25,184 bases of DNA from JAGOTN01 sp964538345 (GTDB lineage Bacteria; Patescibacteriota; Minisyncoccia; Phycocordibacterales; JAACPR01). The notes under the pieces are model-generated. The model had not been told where the DNA came from, searched no databases, and was given only the letters and a program-made list of their open reading frames with translations. Shown one piece after another: positions 1 through 7,066 of this stretch. The DNA lies in the NCBI GenBank assembly GCA_964538345.1, contig CAZIFF010000012.1, positions 1 to 25,184 of the forward strand, in the 5' to 3' direction. The translations under genes and the position numbers were made by a program. Numbering within the stretch: the first letter of the stretch is position 1; each line of letters begins with the position of its first letter.

Positions 1-230
1 CTGCAAGTAAGGATATTTTACGCTCAAAAGATTTATTGAGAGAAATGAGATTTGTTGATGTATTTAAAGACCTTGGAATAGAACTAAATATATACAATGA
101 TAAAGTTTCAATCGTGTCTTTTGATTCAGATAACCCCTCTGGAGTTCTAATCAAAAACGCTGTAATAGCAAAAGCATTTAAGTCAATTTTCGAATATATT
201 TGGAATAAATCTGATAAAAATAAAAAATAG
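1..230 (+). CDS. C-terminal fragment of a possible TrmB-like transcriptional regulator
   Basis: The reading frame is open from the left edge (first full codon at position 3) to a TAG at 228-230, so the gene is probably truncated by the window. The internal ATG at 36 is unlikely to be the true start, because coding sequence with similar character precedes it. About 75 residues are visible. The segment ELNIYNDKVSIVSF followed by GVLIKNAVIAKAFKSIFEYIW resembles the C-terminal effector region of TrmB-like helix-turn-helix proteins that are common in Parcubacteria (a beta hairpin, then a helix ending in a W). The DNA-binding part would lie outside the window, so the family call rests on the tail only. 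The stop codon sits inside the stem of the following terminator. Confidence 0.5.
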   Translation, partial: ASKDILRSKDLLREMRFVDVFKDLGIELNIYNDKVSIVSFDSDNPSGVLIKNAVIAKAFKSIFEYIWNKSDKNKK

Positions 231-251
231 CCCTATAAATAGGGCTATTTT
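224..251. terminator. Bidirectional rho-independent terminator
   Basis: A perfect 12-base inverted repeat (224-235 with 240-251) has a 4-base loop. It is A-rich on the left and T-rich on the right, so it can end transcripts from both directions: the plus-strand gene before it and the minus-strand tmRNA after it. The outer A/T pairs supply the U-tract on each strand. Confidence 0.85.
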
Positions 252-258
252 GTAAATG

Positions 259-639
259 TGGAGATGGCGGGAATCGAACCCGCGTCCGAAATGTTCTCTC
301 ATGTGTTTCTACTGTGCCTAGTTTATCTTTTGCATAAAAATGCATTTAAAGATTTTGACTTTAAAATAAACAAAACGTCATAATCCCGAGCTCAGAGTTT
401 TAGAAAGGGAATCGAGCGGTTCCTTTTCCTAGCATTGTGATTGATGCCGAGTTTGCTCTACTATGCTTTAAGCAACCGACACGCATCGCTTAAGCAGCGT
501 ATGCGAAGGCAAAGTCTCGAGCCGTAAAAGGCGAAACAATTGATTTCTTTGCACTTACATTTTGAAAAAGTTTTAAGCGTTATTTCAGCGCTGCACTGCA
601 CAAATGAGAGGTAGCATCTCGTCGAAGCCGATCATCCCC
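259..639 (-). ncRNA. ssrA: Transfer-messenger RNA (tmRNA)
   Basis: tmRNA frees stalled ribosomes and tags the unfinished peptide for degradation. Read on the minus strand, the RNA begins GGGGATGATCGGCTTCGACG and ends with a T-arm (GCGGGTTCGATTCCCGC) and CATCTCC. The 5' GGGGATG and 3' CATCTCC pair as a 7-bp acceptor stem with one G-U pair. The discriminator base is A (259), and CCA is not encoded, so it must be added after transcription. A tag frame runs from a GCA resume codon (550-552) to TAA (490-492), giving AKKSIVSPFTARDFAFAYAA. The length of about 381 nt is normal for a one-piece tmRNA. The gene lies directly downstream of smpB, its protein partner, and appears to have its own -10 box in the 53-base gap. 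Confidence 0.95.
490..552 (-). other. tmRNA-encoded proteolysis tag reading frame
   Basis: GCA (Ala) is the resume codon, preceded by GTAAGT, which resembles the element found just before resume codons in other tmRNAs. The tag is 20 residues, starts AKKS and ends AFAYAA, then TAA. The end differs from the common ALAA by a Tyr in place of Leu. The small hydrophobic end still fits recognition by ClpXP or FtsH-type proteases; this functional reading is an inference. Confidence 0.85.
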
Positions 640-658
640 TGAAAAAAAGTAATTCAAG

Positions 659-664
659 ATTATA
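659..664 (-). promoter_or_regulatory. Probable -10 box of the tmRNA promoter
   Basis: On the minus strand TATAAT lies 19 bases before the mature tmRNA 5' end. Transcription would start near 652, giving a short precursor leader of about 13 bases to be removed by RNase P. No good -35 is visible. This allows ssrA to be transcribed separately from smpB. Confidence 0.55.
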
Positions 665-692
665 TTCTTTCAGCGAATGATAGGTGACTGCG

Positions 693-1142
693 TTACCTGC
701 TGTTTTTCAAAGTTCTTTGCATGTCGCGATTAGTGTCGCGTTCTTTTATTTTTTCTCTTTTATCAAATTTCTTTTTTCCTTTAACTAAAGCAAAACGAAG
801 CTTGATTAATCTTCCTTTATTATACAATGAAATTGGTATCAAAGTCAAACCGCGCTTTTCTCCTTGATTTTCAAGCTCGCGCAGCTCTTTTTGATTTAAT
901 AATATGCGACGCAAACGCTCAGGATCATATTTTTCTGAAATGTTTTTTATTTGATATGCGGGTATGTTTGCGTTTACAAGATACGCTTCGCCACCGCGCA
1001 CAAGCACATGCGCATTAGAAATATCCGCCCCTTTTACGCGAATCGATTTAACTTCATGCCCGAAAAGCTCAAGACCACCCTCGTATTCTTCAAGGATTTC
1101 ATAATCAAACCGAGCTTTTTTGTTTTCGGCGAAATTAGCCAT
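693..1142 (-). CDS. smpB: SsrA-binding protein SmpB
   Basis: SmpB binds the tRNA-like domain of tmRNA and delivers it to stalled ribosomes. The 149 residues match the family in length and motif order: ENKKARFDY near the N-terminus, GLELFGHEVKSIR (about residues 23-35), GEAYLVNANIPAY, YDPERLRRILLN, LIPISLYNKGRLIKL, and the basic tail with LVKGKKKFDKREKIKERD. The tail is the part known to mimic mRNA in the decoding channel. The gene is followed by ssrA on the same strand, a frequent arrangement. The ATG is 6 bases after a TGCTACCAT element, so the mRNA is probably leaderless; there is no Shine-Dalgarno sequence. Confidence 0.97.
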   Translation of the reverse strand: MANFAENKKARFDYEILEEYEGGLELFGHEVKSIRVKGADISNAHVLVRGGEAYLVNANIPAYQIKNISEKYDPERLRRILLNQKELRELENQGEKRGLTLIPISLYNKGRLIKLRFALVKGKKKFDKREKIKERDTNRDMQRTLKNSR

Positions 1143-1148
1143 GAGAAT

Positions 1149-1157
1149 ATGGTAGCA
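1149..1157 (-). promoter_or_regulatory. Extended -10 element of smpB (leaderless type)
   Basis: On the minus strand TGC-TACCAT is followed by six bases and then the smpB ATG at 1142. With a usual -10 to start distance, the A of the ATG would be close to +1. The element matches the TG-N-TANNAT pattern seen before several other genes here. Confidence 0.5.
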
Positions 1158-1180
1158 GGATAGGGGAGTTTTATAAAGAA

Positions 1181-1215
1181 AAAATCCGCAGAGGCTTGTG
1201 GCCTGTGCGGATTTT
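1181..1215 (-). terminator. Rho-independent terminator of the exported-protein gene
   Basis: A 10-bp perfect stem (1181-1190 with 1206-1215) has a 15-base loop. On the minus strand the hairpin is followed by a run of T (GGATTTTTTCTTT). It lies 21 bases after the stop of the 1236-1847 gene and before smpB, so it separates these two transcription units. Confidence 0.85.
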
Positions 1216-1235
1216 GTGGGCGAGACGTCGGGGTC

Positions 1236-1847
1236 TCACCGTACTGCCAACATTTTTTTGTTTGGATCAGCACTCGGCCTTTTGGACCGAGGTGTTTTGG
1301 GGACCGATGGTTTTTTTCCCGGATTTTCCCCAAACTCAAACTCTTGCGGAGCTGAGTTGTATTCGTGGGCACCTTTGGTGCCGTTGAACTCAACTGAGCC
1401 ATCATTGGTAATTTTGTATTGAATCACAAACCGGACGCTTGTGTTCTCAACAGGGAATTCCCGAAAGAGTGACATATAGCCATTTGGCATGTCGCCAACG
1501 ATCTCCGCCTTTTTGCAGGCAAGAACTTTTCCGTCAGTTGATATTACCTCGGTCCAGATTTTTTGGATTTGGTAGTCTGGTGAGGAAAGGATATCTCCTG
1601 TCACCGTAAACACCACTCCAATCACTGGAGCTCCAATGCTCCGGTAGGATATGATGTCCATTTTTTTGATGTGAAGAAACTCGGATACGACCGGCTTCGC
1701 CACTAAAGGTTGTTGAATTTTTTGTTTTTCGCCAGCTGCAGTGTTTCTGCAACCAGCGGGTTCTTCGCCTTCGATCTCTGCTTTCACTACGAGAGTGGAG
1801 CAGAAAAAGAACGCGACCGACATGATGTAAACGAACGCGGTTTTCAT
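1236..1847 (-). CDS. Exported hypothetical protein
   Basis: No family was recognised. The first 24 or so residues form a Sec-type signal peptide: Lys at position 2, then the hydrophobic run FVYIMSVAFFFCSTLVV, with a likely cleavage after VKA. There are two further cysteines, in AGCRNT and LACKKA, which could form a disulfide outside the cell. The middle reads like a beta-rich domain (VIGVVFTVTGDI, FVIQYKITNDGSVEF). The C-terminal 40 or so residues are basic and Pro/Lys/Ser-rich (GKKPSVPKTPRSKRPS), likely disordered. GC content is visibly higher than in ftsH next door, which may hint at a different origin. The gene has a strong promoter shared back to back with ftsH, and its own terminator, so it is a single-gene unit. 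Confidence 0.75.
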   Translation of the reverse strand: MKTAFVYIMSVAFFFCSTLVVKAEIEGEEPAGCRNTAAGEKQKIQQPLVAKPVVSEFLHIKKMDIISYRSIGAPVIGVVFTVTGDILSSPDYQIQKIWTEVISTDGKVLACKKAEIVGDMPNGYMSLFREFPVENTSVRFVIQYKITNDGSVEFNGTKGAHEYNSAPQEFEFGENPGKKPSVPKTPRSKRPSADPNKKMLAVR

Positions 1848-1860
1848 AAATCTACCTTAT

Positions 1861-1889
1861 ATTATCCTACCTTATCTCTATTTTGTCAA
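1861..1889 (-). promoter_or_regulatory. Promoter of the exported-protein gene
   Basis: On the minus strand there is TTGACA (1889-1884), a 17-base spacer and GATAAT (1866-1861), close to the sigma-70 consensus. The predicted start is about 6-7 bases before the ATG at 1847. The -35 hexamer overlaps the -35 of the ftsH promoter on the opposite strand. Confidence 0.75.
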
Positions 1890-1910
1890 ATGGGTATAAA
1901 CAGGTATAAT
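1883..1910 (+). promoter_or_regulatory. Promoter of ftsH
   Basis: TTGTCA (1883-1888), a 16-base spacer and TATAAT (1905-1910). The expected start is near 1917, only about 7 bases before the ftsH ATG, with no Shine-Dalgarno sequence between them. Its -35 overlaps the divergent -35 on the minus strand. Confidence 0.75.
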
Positions 1911-1923
1911 ACGCTCTATCTAT

Positions 1924-3891
1924 ATGTCAGAACTAGATAAAAAGCCGAATTTACCGCCAAATATGAAGAAAACAAAGGTTAAAATAGCAAAACCCCCAAA
2001 GGGCGGTTTTTTCACACATTTAGCCACAACCGTCTTTATTTTGGCCACAATAATGCTTTTGTATTCTTTTATAGAAGAGCAAAGAAGTGTTTCTACAGAA
2101 GTGTCTATTTCAGAGGTTGCGCGTGATGTGCGTGATGGAAAAGTTGAAAAAATTGTTGTTGATAATAATTCGATAGAGGCAACACTTAAAACAGAGGAGG
2201 GAAAAGATGTTGTGAAGAAAAAATCAAATAAAGAATCTGAGTCAGGAATTACAGAATCACTTTCTTATTATGGTGTGACAGCAGAAAATTTATCTAATGT
2301 TCAAATTGAAATTAAAAAACCATCTGGGTTTTTATTTTGGACAGCAACACTCCTGCCTTTTCTTTTGCCAATAATTTTTATTGGACTTTTGATTTGGTAT
2401 TTATCTAGTCAGGTGAAAGGTGCGGGTATGCAAGCATTTTCATTTGGACAATCTCGTGCGCGAATGACAGATCCAAAAGATGGAAAACAAAAAGTTACAT
2501 TCAAAGATGTTGCGGGTGTGAAAGAAGCAAAAATTGAATTGATGGAAATTGTAGATTTCTTGAAAAATCCGAAAAAGTTTTTAGAGATTGGTGCGAGAAT
2601 TCCTAAAGGTGTTCTTCTAATGGGTGCTCCTGGAACAGGAAAGACTTTGCTTGCGCGCGCTGTGGCCGGTGAAGCTGGTGTGGCTTTCTTTTCAATTTCT
2701 GGTTCTGAATTTGTGGAGATGTTTGTGGGTGTTGGTGCGAGTCGTGTGCGTGATCTTTTCAAAATGGCAAAAGATAATTCACCTGCAATTATTTTTATTG
2801 ATGAAATAGATGCTGTGGGGCGTGCTAGAGGAGTTGGTGTTGGTGGTGGAAATGATGAGCGTGAACAAACTCTGAATCAAATCCTGGTAGAGATGGATGG
2901 TTTTGAACCAAATGAAAAAGTGATCGTGATGGCTGCTACAAACCGTCCTGATGTTTTAGATCCTGCAATTTTACGTCCAGGAAGATTTGATAGAAGAGTT
3001 GTAATTGATTTGCCAGACAGAACAGACAGAGAAGAAATTTTAAATATTCATGCAAAAGGAAAGCCGTTAGCTGAAGATGTTGATTTGAGTTTGATTGCGC
3101 ACAGAACACCTGGATTTTCTGGTGCAGATTTATATTCATTATTTAATGAAGCGGCAATTTTAACAGCGCGTGAAAATCGAAAACACGTTGCTCAATTTGA
3201 CTTGATTCGTTCAATTGAAAAAGTAATGCTTGGGCCTGAGAGAAAAAGTCATTTGATTAAAGGAAAAGAAAGAGAAATTGTGGCATATCATGAAGCAGGG
3301 CATGCGCTAGTGGCTTCAATGCTTCCAAACGCTGATCCTGTTCACAAAATTTCAATTATTTCTCGTGGTCGTGCTGGTGGTTATACTTTGAAACTTCCTG
3401 AAACAGAAAACAGATTACAATCTCGAGCGGAATTTATTGATGATATCGCTATGACTTATGGTGGTTATGCTGCAGAAATGTTGGTTTTTGGAGATGTCAC
3501 AACTGGTCCATCAAATGATTTGCAAGTTGCTACTGGGCTTGCGAGAAGTATGGTTACTCGTTATGGAATGACAGATGCAATTGGTCCTGTTGCACTTGAA
3601 TCTGATGGTGGTAGATTAATTTCAGGTGCACCAGGTGTTGATGGAAAAGATTTTTCTGAAAAACTTGGTGCAGACATAGATGCAGAGGTGCGAAGAATTT
3701 TAGATGAAGGAATGGCTACAGCAAAAAGAGTGCTGACAGAAAAGCGAGCCGTGCTTGATGCTATTGCAAAAAATCTTTTGGAGGTGGAAACTATAGAGCG
3801 CGATGAGTATGAGAAAATACTTATCGCACACGGCATTGCTGTGAGACCTCGTGCAAAAATGAATCTTGCCGAAGGTGTGGCAGTGGTGTAA
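1924..3891 (+). CDS. ftsH: ATP-dependent zinc metalloprotease FtsH
   Basis: FtsH is a membrane-anchored AAA+ protease that extracts and degrades membrane proteins and some soluble ones, including ssrA-tagged products in other bacteria. The 655 residues show two transmembrane segments (about 34-50 and 138-160) around a short external domain. The AAA module follows: Walker A GAPGTGKT (about 234), Walker B FIDEIDAVGRARG (about 292), and the SRH segment DPAILRPGRFDRRV. The zinc site HEAGH is near 456, with a likely third ligand Asp in TTGPSNDLQVAT. The start at 1924 fits the close upstream promoter. tRNA-Ile starts 15 bases after the stop, so the two may be co-transcribed. The exported-protein gene diverges from it. 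Confidence 0.98.
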   Translation: MSELDKKPNLPPNMKKTKVKIAKPPKGGFFTHLATTVFILATIMLLYSFIEEQRSVSTEVSISEVARDVRDGKVEKIVVDNNSIEATLKTEEGKDVVKKKSNKESESGITESLSYYGVTAENLSNVQIEIKKPSGFLFWTATLLPFLLPIIFIGLLIWYLSSQVKGAGMQAFSFGQSRARMTDPKDGKQKVTFKDVAGVKEAKIELMEIVDFLKNPKKFLEIGARIPKGVLLMGAPGTGKTLLARAVAGEAGVAFFSISGSEFVEMFVGVGASRVRDLFKMAKDNSPAIIFIDEIDAVGRARGVGVGGGNDEREQTLNQILVEMDGFEPNEKVIVMAATNRPDVLDPAILRPGRFDRRVVIDLPDRTDREEILNIHAKGKPLAEDVDLSLIAHRTPGFSGADLYSLFNEAAILTARENRKHVAQFDLIRSIEKVMLGPERKSHLIKGKEREIVAYHEAGHALVASMLPNADPVHKISIISRGRAGGYTLKLPETENRLQSRAEFIDDIAMTYGGYAAEMLVFGDVTTGPSNDLQVATGLARSMVTRYGMTDAIGPVALESDGGRLISGAPGVDGKDFSEKLGADIDAEVRRILDEGMATAKRVLTEKRAVLDAIAKNLLEVETIERDEYEKILIAHGIAVRPRAKMNLAEGVAVV

Positions 3892-3905
3892 TAGTAGGGA
3901 GTACT

Positions 3906-3978
3906 GCACCTATAGCTCAATTGGTAGAGCGCGCGTCTTATACACGCGTGGTTCTAGGTTCAAGTCCTAGTGGGTGCA
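3906..3978 (+). tRNA. tRNA-Ile, anticodon UAU
   Basis: All four arms are visible. The acceptor pairs GCACCTA with TGGGTGC, and the D-arm is GCTC/GAGC. The anticodon stem is CGCGT/ACGCG with loop CTTATAC, and the T-arm is CTAGG-TTCAAGT-CCTAG. The anticodon is therefore UAU, which reads AUA (isoleucine). The discriminator is A; genomic CA follows, so CCA is not encoded. Most bacteria read AUA with a CAU tRNA modified to lysidine by TilS, so a UAU version is uncommon. Confidence 0.93.
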
Positions 3979-3979
3979 C

Positions 3980-4277
3980 AAAATAAAAACCTCGTGGCGC
4001 GCGAACGCACCACGAGGCGAACCTTTCGTCCTGAGGAGGTGTTCTTATCTCACCATTCTCATGCTATCGCAGCTCGGGTTTTCACCGGGCAATTATTGAA
4101 GCCTCCTTCTACCTCACCGACCGGTCTTTGGCAGGTGTTTTAGGGTGCAAGTGTGGGTATGTCTTGGGTGACCACTTGTTTTTTGTCTCCGCTAAAACTG
4201 AGAAACAACGTGAACTTTACGGATCGTTGGAGAGCAGTTTTAATTCTGCCTCTTTCCACAAAATGAATTGGTGATTC
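3980..4277 (-). ncRNA. Unidentified minus-strand RNA gene (candidate)
   Basis: About 370 bases between tRNA-Ile and the next CDS have no convincing protein gene, yet hold signals of a separate minus-strand unit: a -35/-10 pair (TTGCTT, 16 bases, TAATAT) with an expected start near 4277, and a strong hairpin plus T-run ending near 3980. The body is richer in G+C than its surroundings and rich in short complementary pieces, such as GCAG/CTGC, CAAGTG/CACTTG and GGTG/CACC. The stretch ATGGTGAGATAAGAACACC is loosely like a conserved hairpin of RNase P RNA (GGTG..GGTAAGAGC.CACC), but the 5' GAGGAAAGTCC and the conserved 3' P4 strand were not found, so I do not name it. A 40-codon GTG frame (4140-4259) is also open here. 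It could be a structural RNA, a regulatory RNA or a small gene with a structured tail. Confidence 0.4.
3990..4017 (-). terminator. Rho-independent terminator of the minus-strand RNA unit
   Basis: An 8-bp perfect GC-rich stem (3990-3997 with 4010-4017) extends inward with GCG/CGC after one mismatch. On the minus strand it is followed by TTTTTATTTT. No T-run follows on the plus strand, so it points to a minus-strand transcript and not to ftsH or tRNA-Ile. Confidence 0.8.
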
Positions 4278-4283
4278 AGTAGG

Positions 4284-4311
4284 ATATTACATTTTATTTT
4301 TAATAAAGCAA
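4284..4311 (-). promoter_or_regulatory. Possible promoter of the minus-strand RNA unit
   Basis: On the minus strand TTGCTT (4311-4306), 16 bases, TAATAT (4289-4284). It lies between the terminator of the upstream minus-strand gene and the start of the GC-richer body of the candidate RNA. Confidence 0.45.
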
Positions 4312-4324
4312 ACTTTATTTTTAA

Positions 4325-4348
4325 AAAGAAAAAACGCATTTAAGCGTT
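4325..4348 (-). terminator. Terminator of the 4354-4809 gene
   Basis: On the minus strand AACGC, a 6-base loop and GCGTT are followed by TTTTCTTTTT. The stem is short, but it lies directly after the stop codon and has a strong U-tract. It isolates the gene from the downstream RNA candidate. Confidence 0.7.
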
Positions 4349-4353
4349 GTGTG

Positions 4354-4809
4354 TTAGTGGGCAAGTCTTTCGTCAGCTTCTCTTAAAAAATCTGCACGAC
4401 TTTGTCGCCTATAAAAATCTGCAACTTCTGCCGGATTCATTTTTTCTCCAATCTCTCCAACCCTTAATCTTTGCCGAGGATTTTCTGTGGGTTGCAGTAA
4501 ATCTTCCACTGAGGTGTTAGAGCGGCATGAAATAAATTGAATCACTTCGTCAAACGACACCTCTCTTGGTCTGCTTATCATTTTCTTTAGATAAGCTGTC
4601 ACATCAGCAACTTTTCCGTAGTTTTCTCCGGTTAGCTCTGTGGCTAATTTGTAGATCAGAAATGCTACAGGAGCAAAATTTTGATCAACTTCCTTTCTAT
4701 AAAAAGCTGCATAAAGGGATTCTTTAATAGCTTCTACGGCTTCCGTTTTTTTGAGTTGCAACCAAGCACGAATAAGTTTCTTGCACGTATCCATTTCTTC
4801 TGTCGTCAT
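4354..4809 (-). CDS. Hypothetical soluble protein
   Basis: No family recognised. The 151 residues are charged and predicted mostly helical, without a signal peptide or membrane segment. Features are a helix-rich N-terminal half (MDTCKKLIRAWLQLKKTEAVEAIKESLYAAF), a middle segment AYLKKMISRPREVSFDEVIQFI, and an Arg/Glu-rich tail ending DFLREADERLAH. The gene lies after recG on the same strand but has its own TTGACA promoter and terminator, so it is probably a single-gene unit. The predicted leader is about 29 bases, longer than for most genes here, with no obvious Shine-Dalgarno sequence. Confidence 0.65.
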   Translation of the reverse strand: MTTEEMDTCKKLIRAWLQLKKTEAVEAIKESLYAAFYRKEVDQNFAPVAFLIYKLATELTGENYGKVADVTAYLKKMISRPREVSFDEVIQFISCRSNTSVEDLLQPTENPRQRLRVGEIGEKMNPAEVADFYRRQSRADFLREADERLAH

Positions 4810-4844
4810 GGCTTTTTTGGATTTTTAATTTGCTGTTTGTATTA

Positions 4845-4872
4845 TGTATAACTTTTGTGTGATAAATGTCAA
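4845..4872 (-). promoter_or_regulatory. Promoter of the 4354-4809 gene
   Basis: On the minus strand a consensus TTGACA (4872-4867), 16 bases, then TATACA (4850-4845). The -35 lies just after the recG stop codon (4875). Confidence 0.7.
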
Positions 4873-4874
4873 AC

Positions 4875-7025
4875 CTACTCAAAATGGACTTCGCGGCGCG
4901 CCCGTAGTGCTTCGGCGAGGGTCGGCTGCGTCTCTAGAGTTTTGTCGCTCGCAATAATCTCGCTGGCTTCCAGGCGCGCCGCTTCAACCATTTTCAAATT
5001 TCTTATTGCCTCCATTCCCAAATCGGTGATACCCCATTGTTTTCTTCCGTATAAATCTCCGGCACCGCGAAATTGCAAATCAAATTCTGCTAATTCAAAT
5101 CCACTCTTTGAACTTTGCAAAGCACGCAATCTTGAAATTGATTTATCCGATTTTGTATCTGCAAAAAGATACGCGTAAGCTTGATGATTGCTTCTAATCA
5201 CACGACCACGAAGTTGATGAAGTTGAGCTAGACCAAATCTTTCTGCGCCTTCAATAATAATCACTGTGGCATTTGGTACATTCACACCAACTTCCACCAC
5301 AGATGTTGCCACCAAAATTTTAGTTTCACCACGTTCAAACTTTTTCATTACCGATTCTTTTTCAGTTGGCTTCATCTTTGAATGCAAAATATCAATTGAA
5401 AATTCTTTAAACACTTCTTTCTTCAATCTCTCAGCTTCAGCTTTCACAGACTTTGTATTCAAAGCAGTTTCTTTTGCTGGATCTGGTTCATCAATTCTTG
5501 GACAAATTACATATGCTTGTCTTCCGGCATTTAGTTCTTCACGAACTTTTTCATAAGTATTTTTTCTTTGATCAGGTAAAACTAATTCCGTGATGATTGG
5601 TTTTCTTCCAAGTGGCATTTGATCAAGCAAAGTTAAATCTAAATCTCCATAAAGTGTTAGAGCAAGTGTGCGGGGGATTGGTGTTGCTGTCATTGAAAGC
5701 AAATGTGGAGAGAAATCATCTTTTCTAGCCAATCTTTGTCTTTGCGATGTTCCAAAACGATGTTGTTCATCAATCACGATATAAGCCAAGTTTTTAAACT
5801 TCACTGATTTCTGAATTAAGGCATGTGTACCAATCAAGATTGGAATCTCGCCATTTTCAACCCATTTTAAAAGTTGTGCACGAGAAATGTTTGTATATTT
5901 TTCTGAAGAAACTTTAGAAGGGAATTTATAACAACCGCTTCCTGTGATAAGCGCGATTGAAATCGGCAAATGTTTAAAATATTCAATAAAATTTTCGAAA
6001 TGTTGTTTTGCTAAAATTTCTGTGGGCACCATATATGCTGTTTGCAAATGTCCAAAATCTTTACCTTTTTCTGGTTTGCAAAGTGTTGTGGCGTATATAG
6101 TTGTGGCTGCAACAGCTGTTTTTCCAGAACCAACATCACCTTCAAGTAGTCGTGATAAAGGTCTTTCAGATTTAAAATCTTTTAATACTTGATTGATTGC
6201 ATTTTCTTGTGAGTCTGTGAGTTTAAAAGAAAATCGCCCAATAAAATCTTCAATTTGTTTTTTACTCGCCTCAATTTTGAAAGATTTTTTCTCTTGGCGC
6301 CGTGCTCGTTCCATTTGATTTTTGAGTTGAATGAAAAATATTTCTTCAAAAGCGAAACGCTTACGTGCAGCTAGAGCATCTGCTTCTTTTTTTGGAGCAT
6401 GAATCCATACGAGAGCAGTGCGTAAGCTCGGCAAATTATATTTATCTAAAATTTCTTTAGGAATTGGATCAGAAATTTCATCAATCAATCCACTAGAAAA
6501 TATTTTTTGCACTGCATGATAAATCCAATTTGATGTCATTCCTCGAGATTCTGGATAAACAGGGTAGAGAGTATGTTCACCTTCACCAAAAAGAGAATTG
6601 CCAATAAGTTGTGGAATTTTTGAAACTGCTTCAATTTTTGGATTATTAAAAACTAATCTATCTTTGTATTCAGAAATTTTTCCAGTGACTTTAACCAAAC
6701 TTCCATCTTGAAGCATTTTTGCTAAATAAGGTTGACGAAACCAAGTGATACCAATTGAGCCAGTTTCATCAGACACTACTGCACTAGCTTTTGCCATTTT
6801 TCCATGAAAAGTTTTTCCTGTTTCTAATTTATTAATTTTTCCAAAAACAGTTGCACTTTCTCCGGTCGCTAAACTTTCAACTGAAGAAGCCGAAGAAGTG
6901 TCGCCATATCTAGCAGGGAAATGATAAAGCAAATCACGCACACTTAAAATACCTAATTTTTCCAAGGCTTTTTTATGCTGTTCACGCAGCCGAAATACTT
7001 CTGCGACAGTATCCAAGAGGTTCAT
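4875..7025 (-). CDS. recG: ATP-dependent DNA helicase RecG
   Basis: RecG remodels stalled replication forks and branch-migrates Holliday junctions. The 716 residues show the family layout. An N-terminal wedge/OB region comes first (about 1-200; LGILSVRDLLYHFPARYGD, VFGKI, VKVTGKISEY). The SF2 helicase core follows: LTDSQ (Q-like motif), Walker A GDVGSGKT (near 296), DEQHRFG (near 416), TATPIPRTLALT (near 445), ATSVVEVGVNVPNAT, and QLRGRVIRS, where many RecG proteins have RGRVGRG. The C-terminal TRG-like segment QFRGAGDLYGRKQWG is also present. The length is slightly above E. coli RecG. The stop of the upstream ATPase gene is only 23 bases away; a possible own promoter overlaps that gene's 3' end. 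Confidence 0.97.
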   Translation of the reverse strand: MNLLDTVAEVFRLREQHKKALEKLGILSVRDLLYHFPARYGDTSSASSVESLATGESATVFGKINKLETGKTFHGKMAKASAVVSDETGSIGITWFRQPYLAKMLQDGSLVKVTGKISEYKDRLVFNNPKIEAVSKIPQLIGNSLFGEGEHTLYPVYPESRGMTSNWIYHAVQKIFSSGLIDEISDPIPKEILDKYNLPSLRTALVWIHAPKKEADALAARKRFAFEEIFFIQLKNQMERARRQEKKSFKIEASKKQIEDFIGRFSFKLTDSQENAINQVLKDFKSERPLSRLLEGDVGSGKTAVAATTIYATTLCKPEKGKDFGHLQTAYMVPTEILAKQHFENFIEYFKHLPISIALITGSGCYKFPSKVSSEKYTNISRAQLLKWVENGEIPILIGTHALIQKSVKFKNLAYIVIDEQHRFGTSQRQRLARKDDFSPHLLSMTATPIPRTLALTLYGDLDLTLLDQMPLGRKPIITELVLPDQRKNTYEKVREELNAGRQAYVICPRIDEPDPAKETALNTKSVKAEAERLKKEVFKEFSIDILHSKMKPTEKESVMKKFERGETKILVATSVVEVGVNVPNATVIIIEGAERFGLAQLHQLRGRVIRSNHQAYAYLFADTKSDKSISRLRALQSSKSGFELAEFDLQFRGAGDLYGRKQWGITDLGMEAIRNLKMVEAARLEASEIIASDKTLETQPTLAEALRARREVHFE

Positions 7026-7036
7026 GGACGTAGTTT

Positions 7037-7066
7037 ATCATATTTGTATTAAAGCTCCGGTTTCAA
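7037..7066 (-). promoter_or_regulatory. Possible recG promoter
   Basis: On the minus strand TTGAAA (7066-7061), 18 bases, TATGAT (7042-7037), 11 bases before the recG ATG. It overlaps the end of the upstream coding region. It again predicts a leader of only a few bases. Confidence 0.5.

Noticed and set aside
1034..1422. Several open frames around smpB and the exported-protein gene
   Set aside because: They overlap real genes and a terminator hairpin, and their products show no domain-like pattern.
4020..4100. Resemblance to RNase P RNA, and of the CCCGGTGAAAACCC segment to riboswitch cores
   Set aside because: The defining conserved strands of RNase P are missing, and no minus-strand gene lies downstream for a riboswitch to control.
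4140..4259. A 39-residue GTG-start frame on the minus strand inside the candidate RNA
   Set aside because: Short, no recognised family and no Shine-Dalgarno; overlaps a region with RNA-like structure. Kept as an alternative only.
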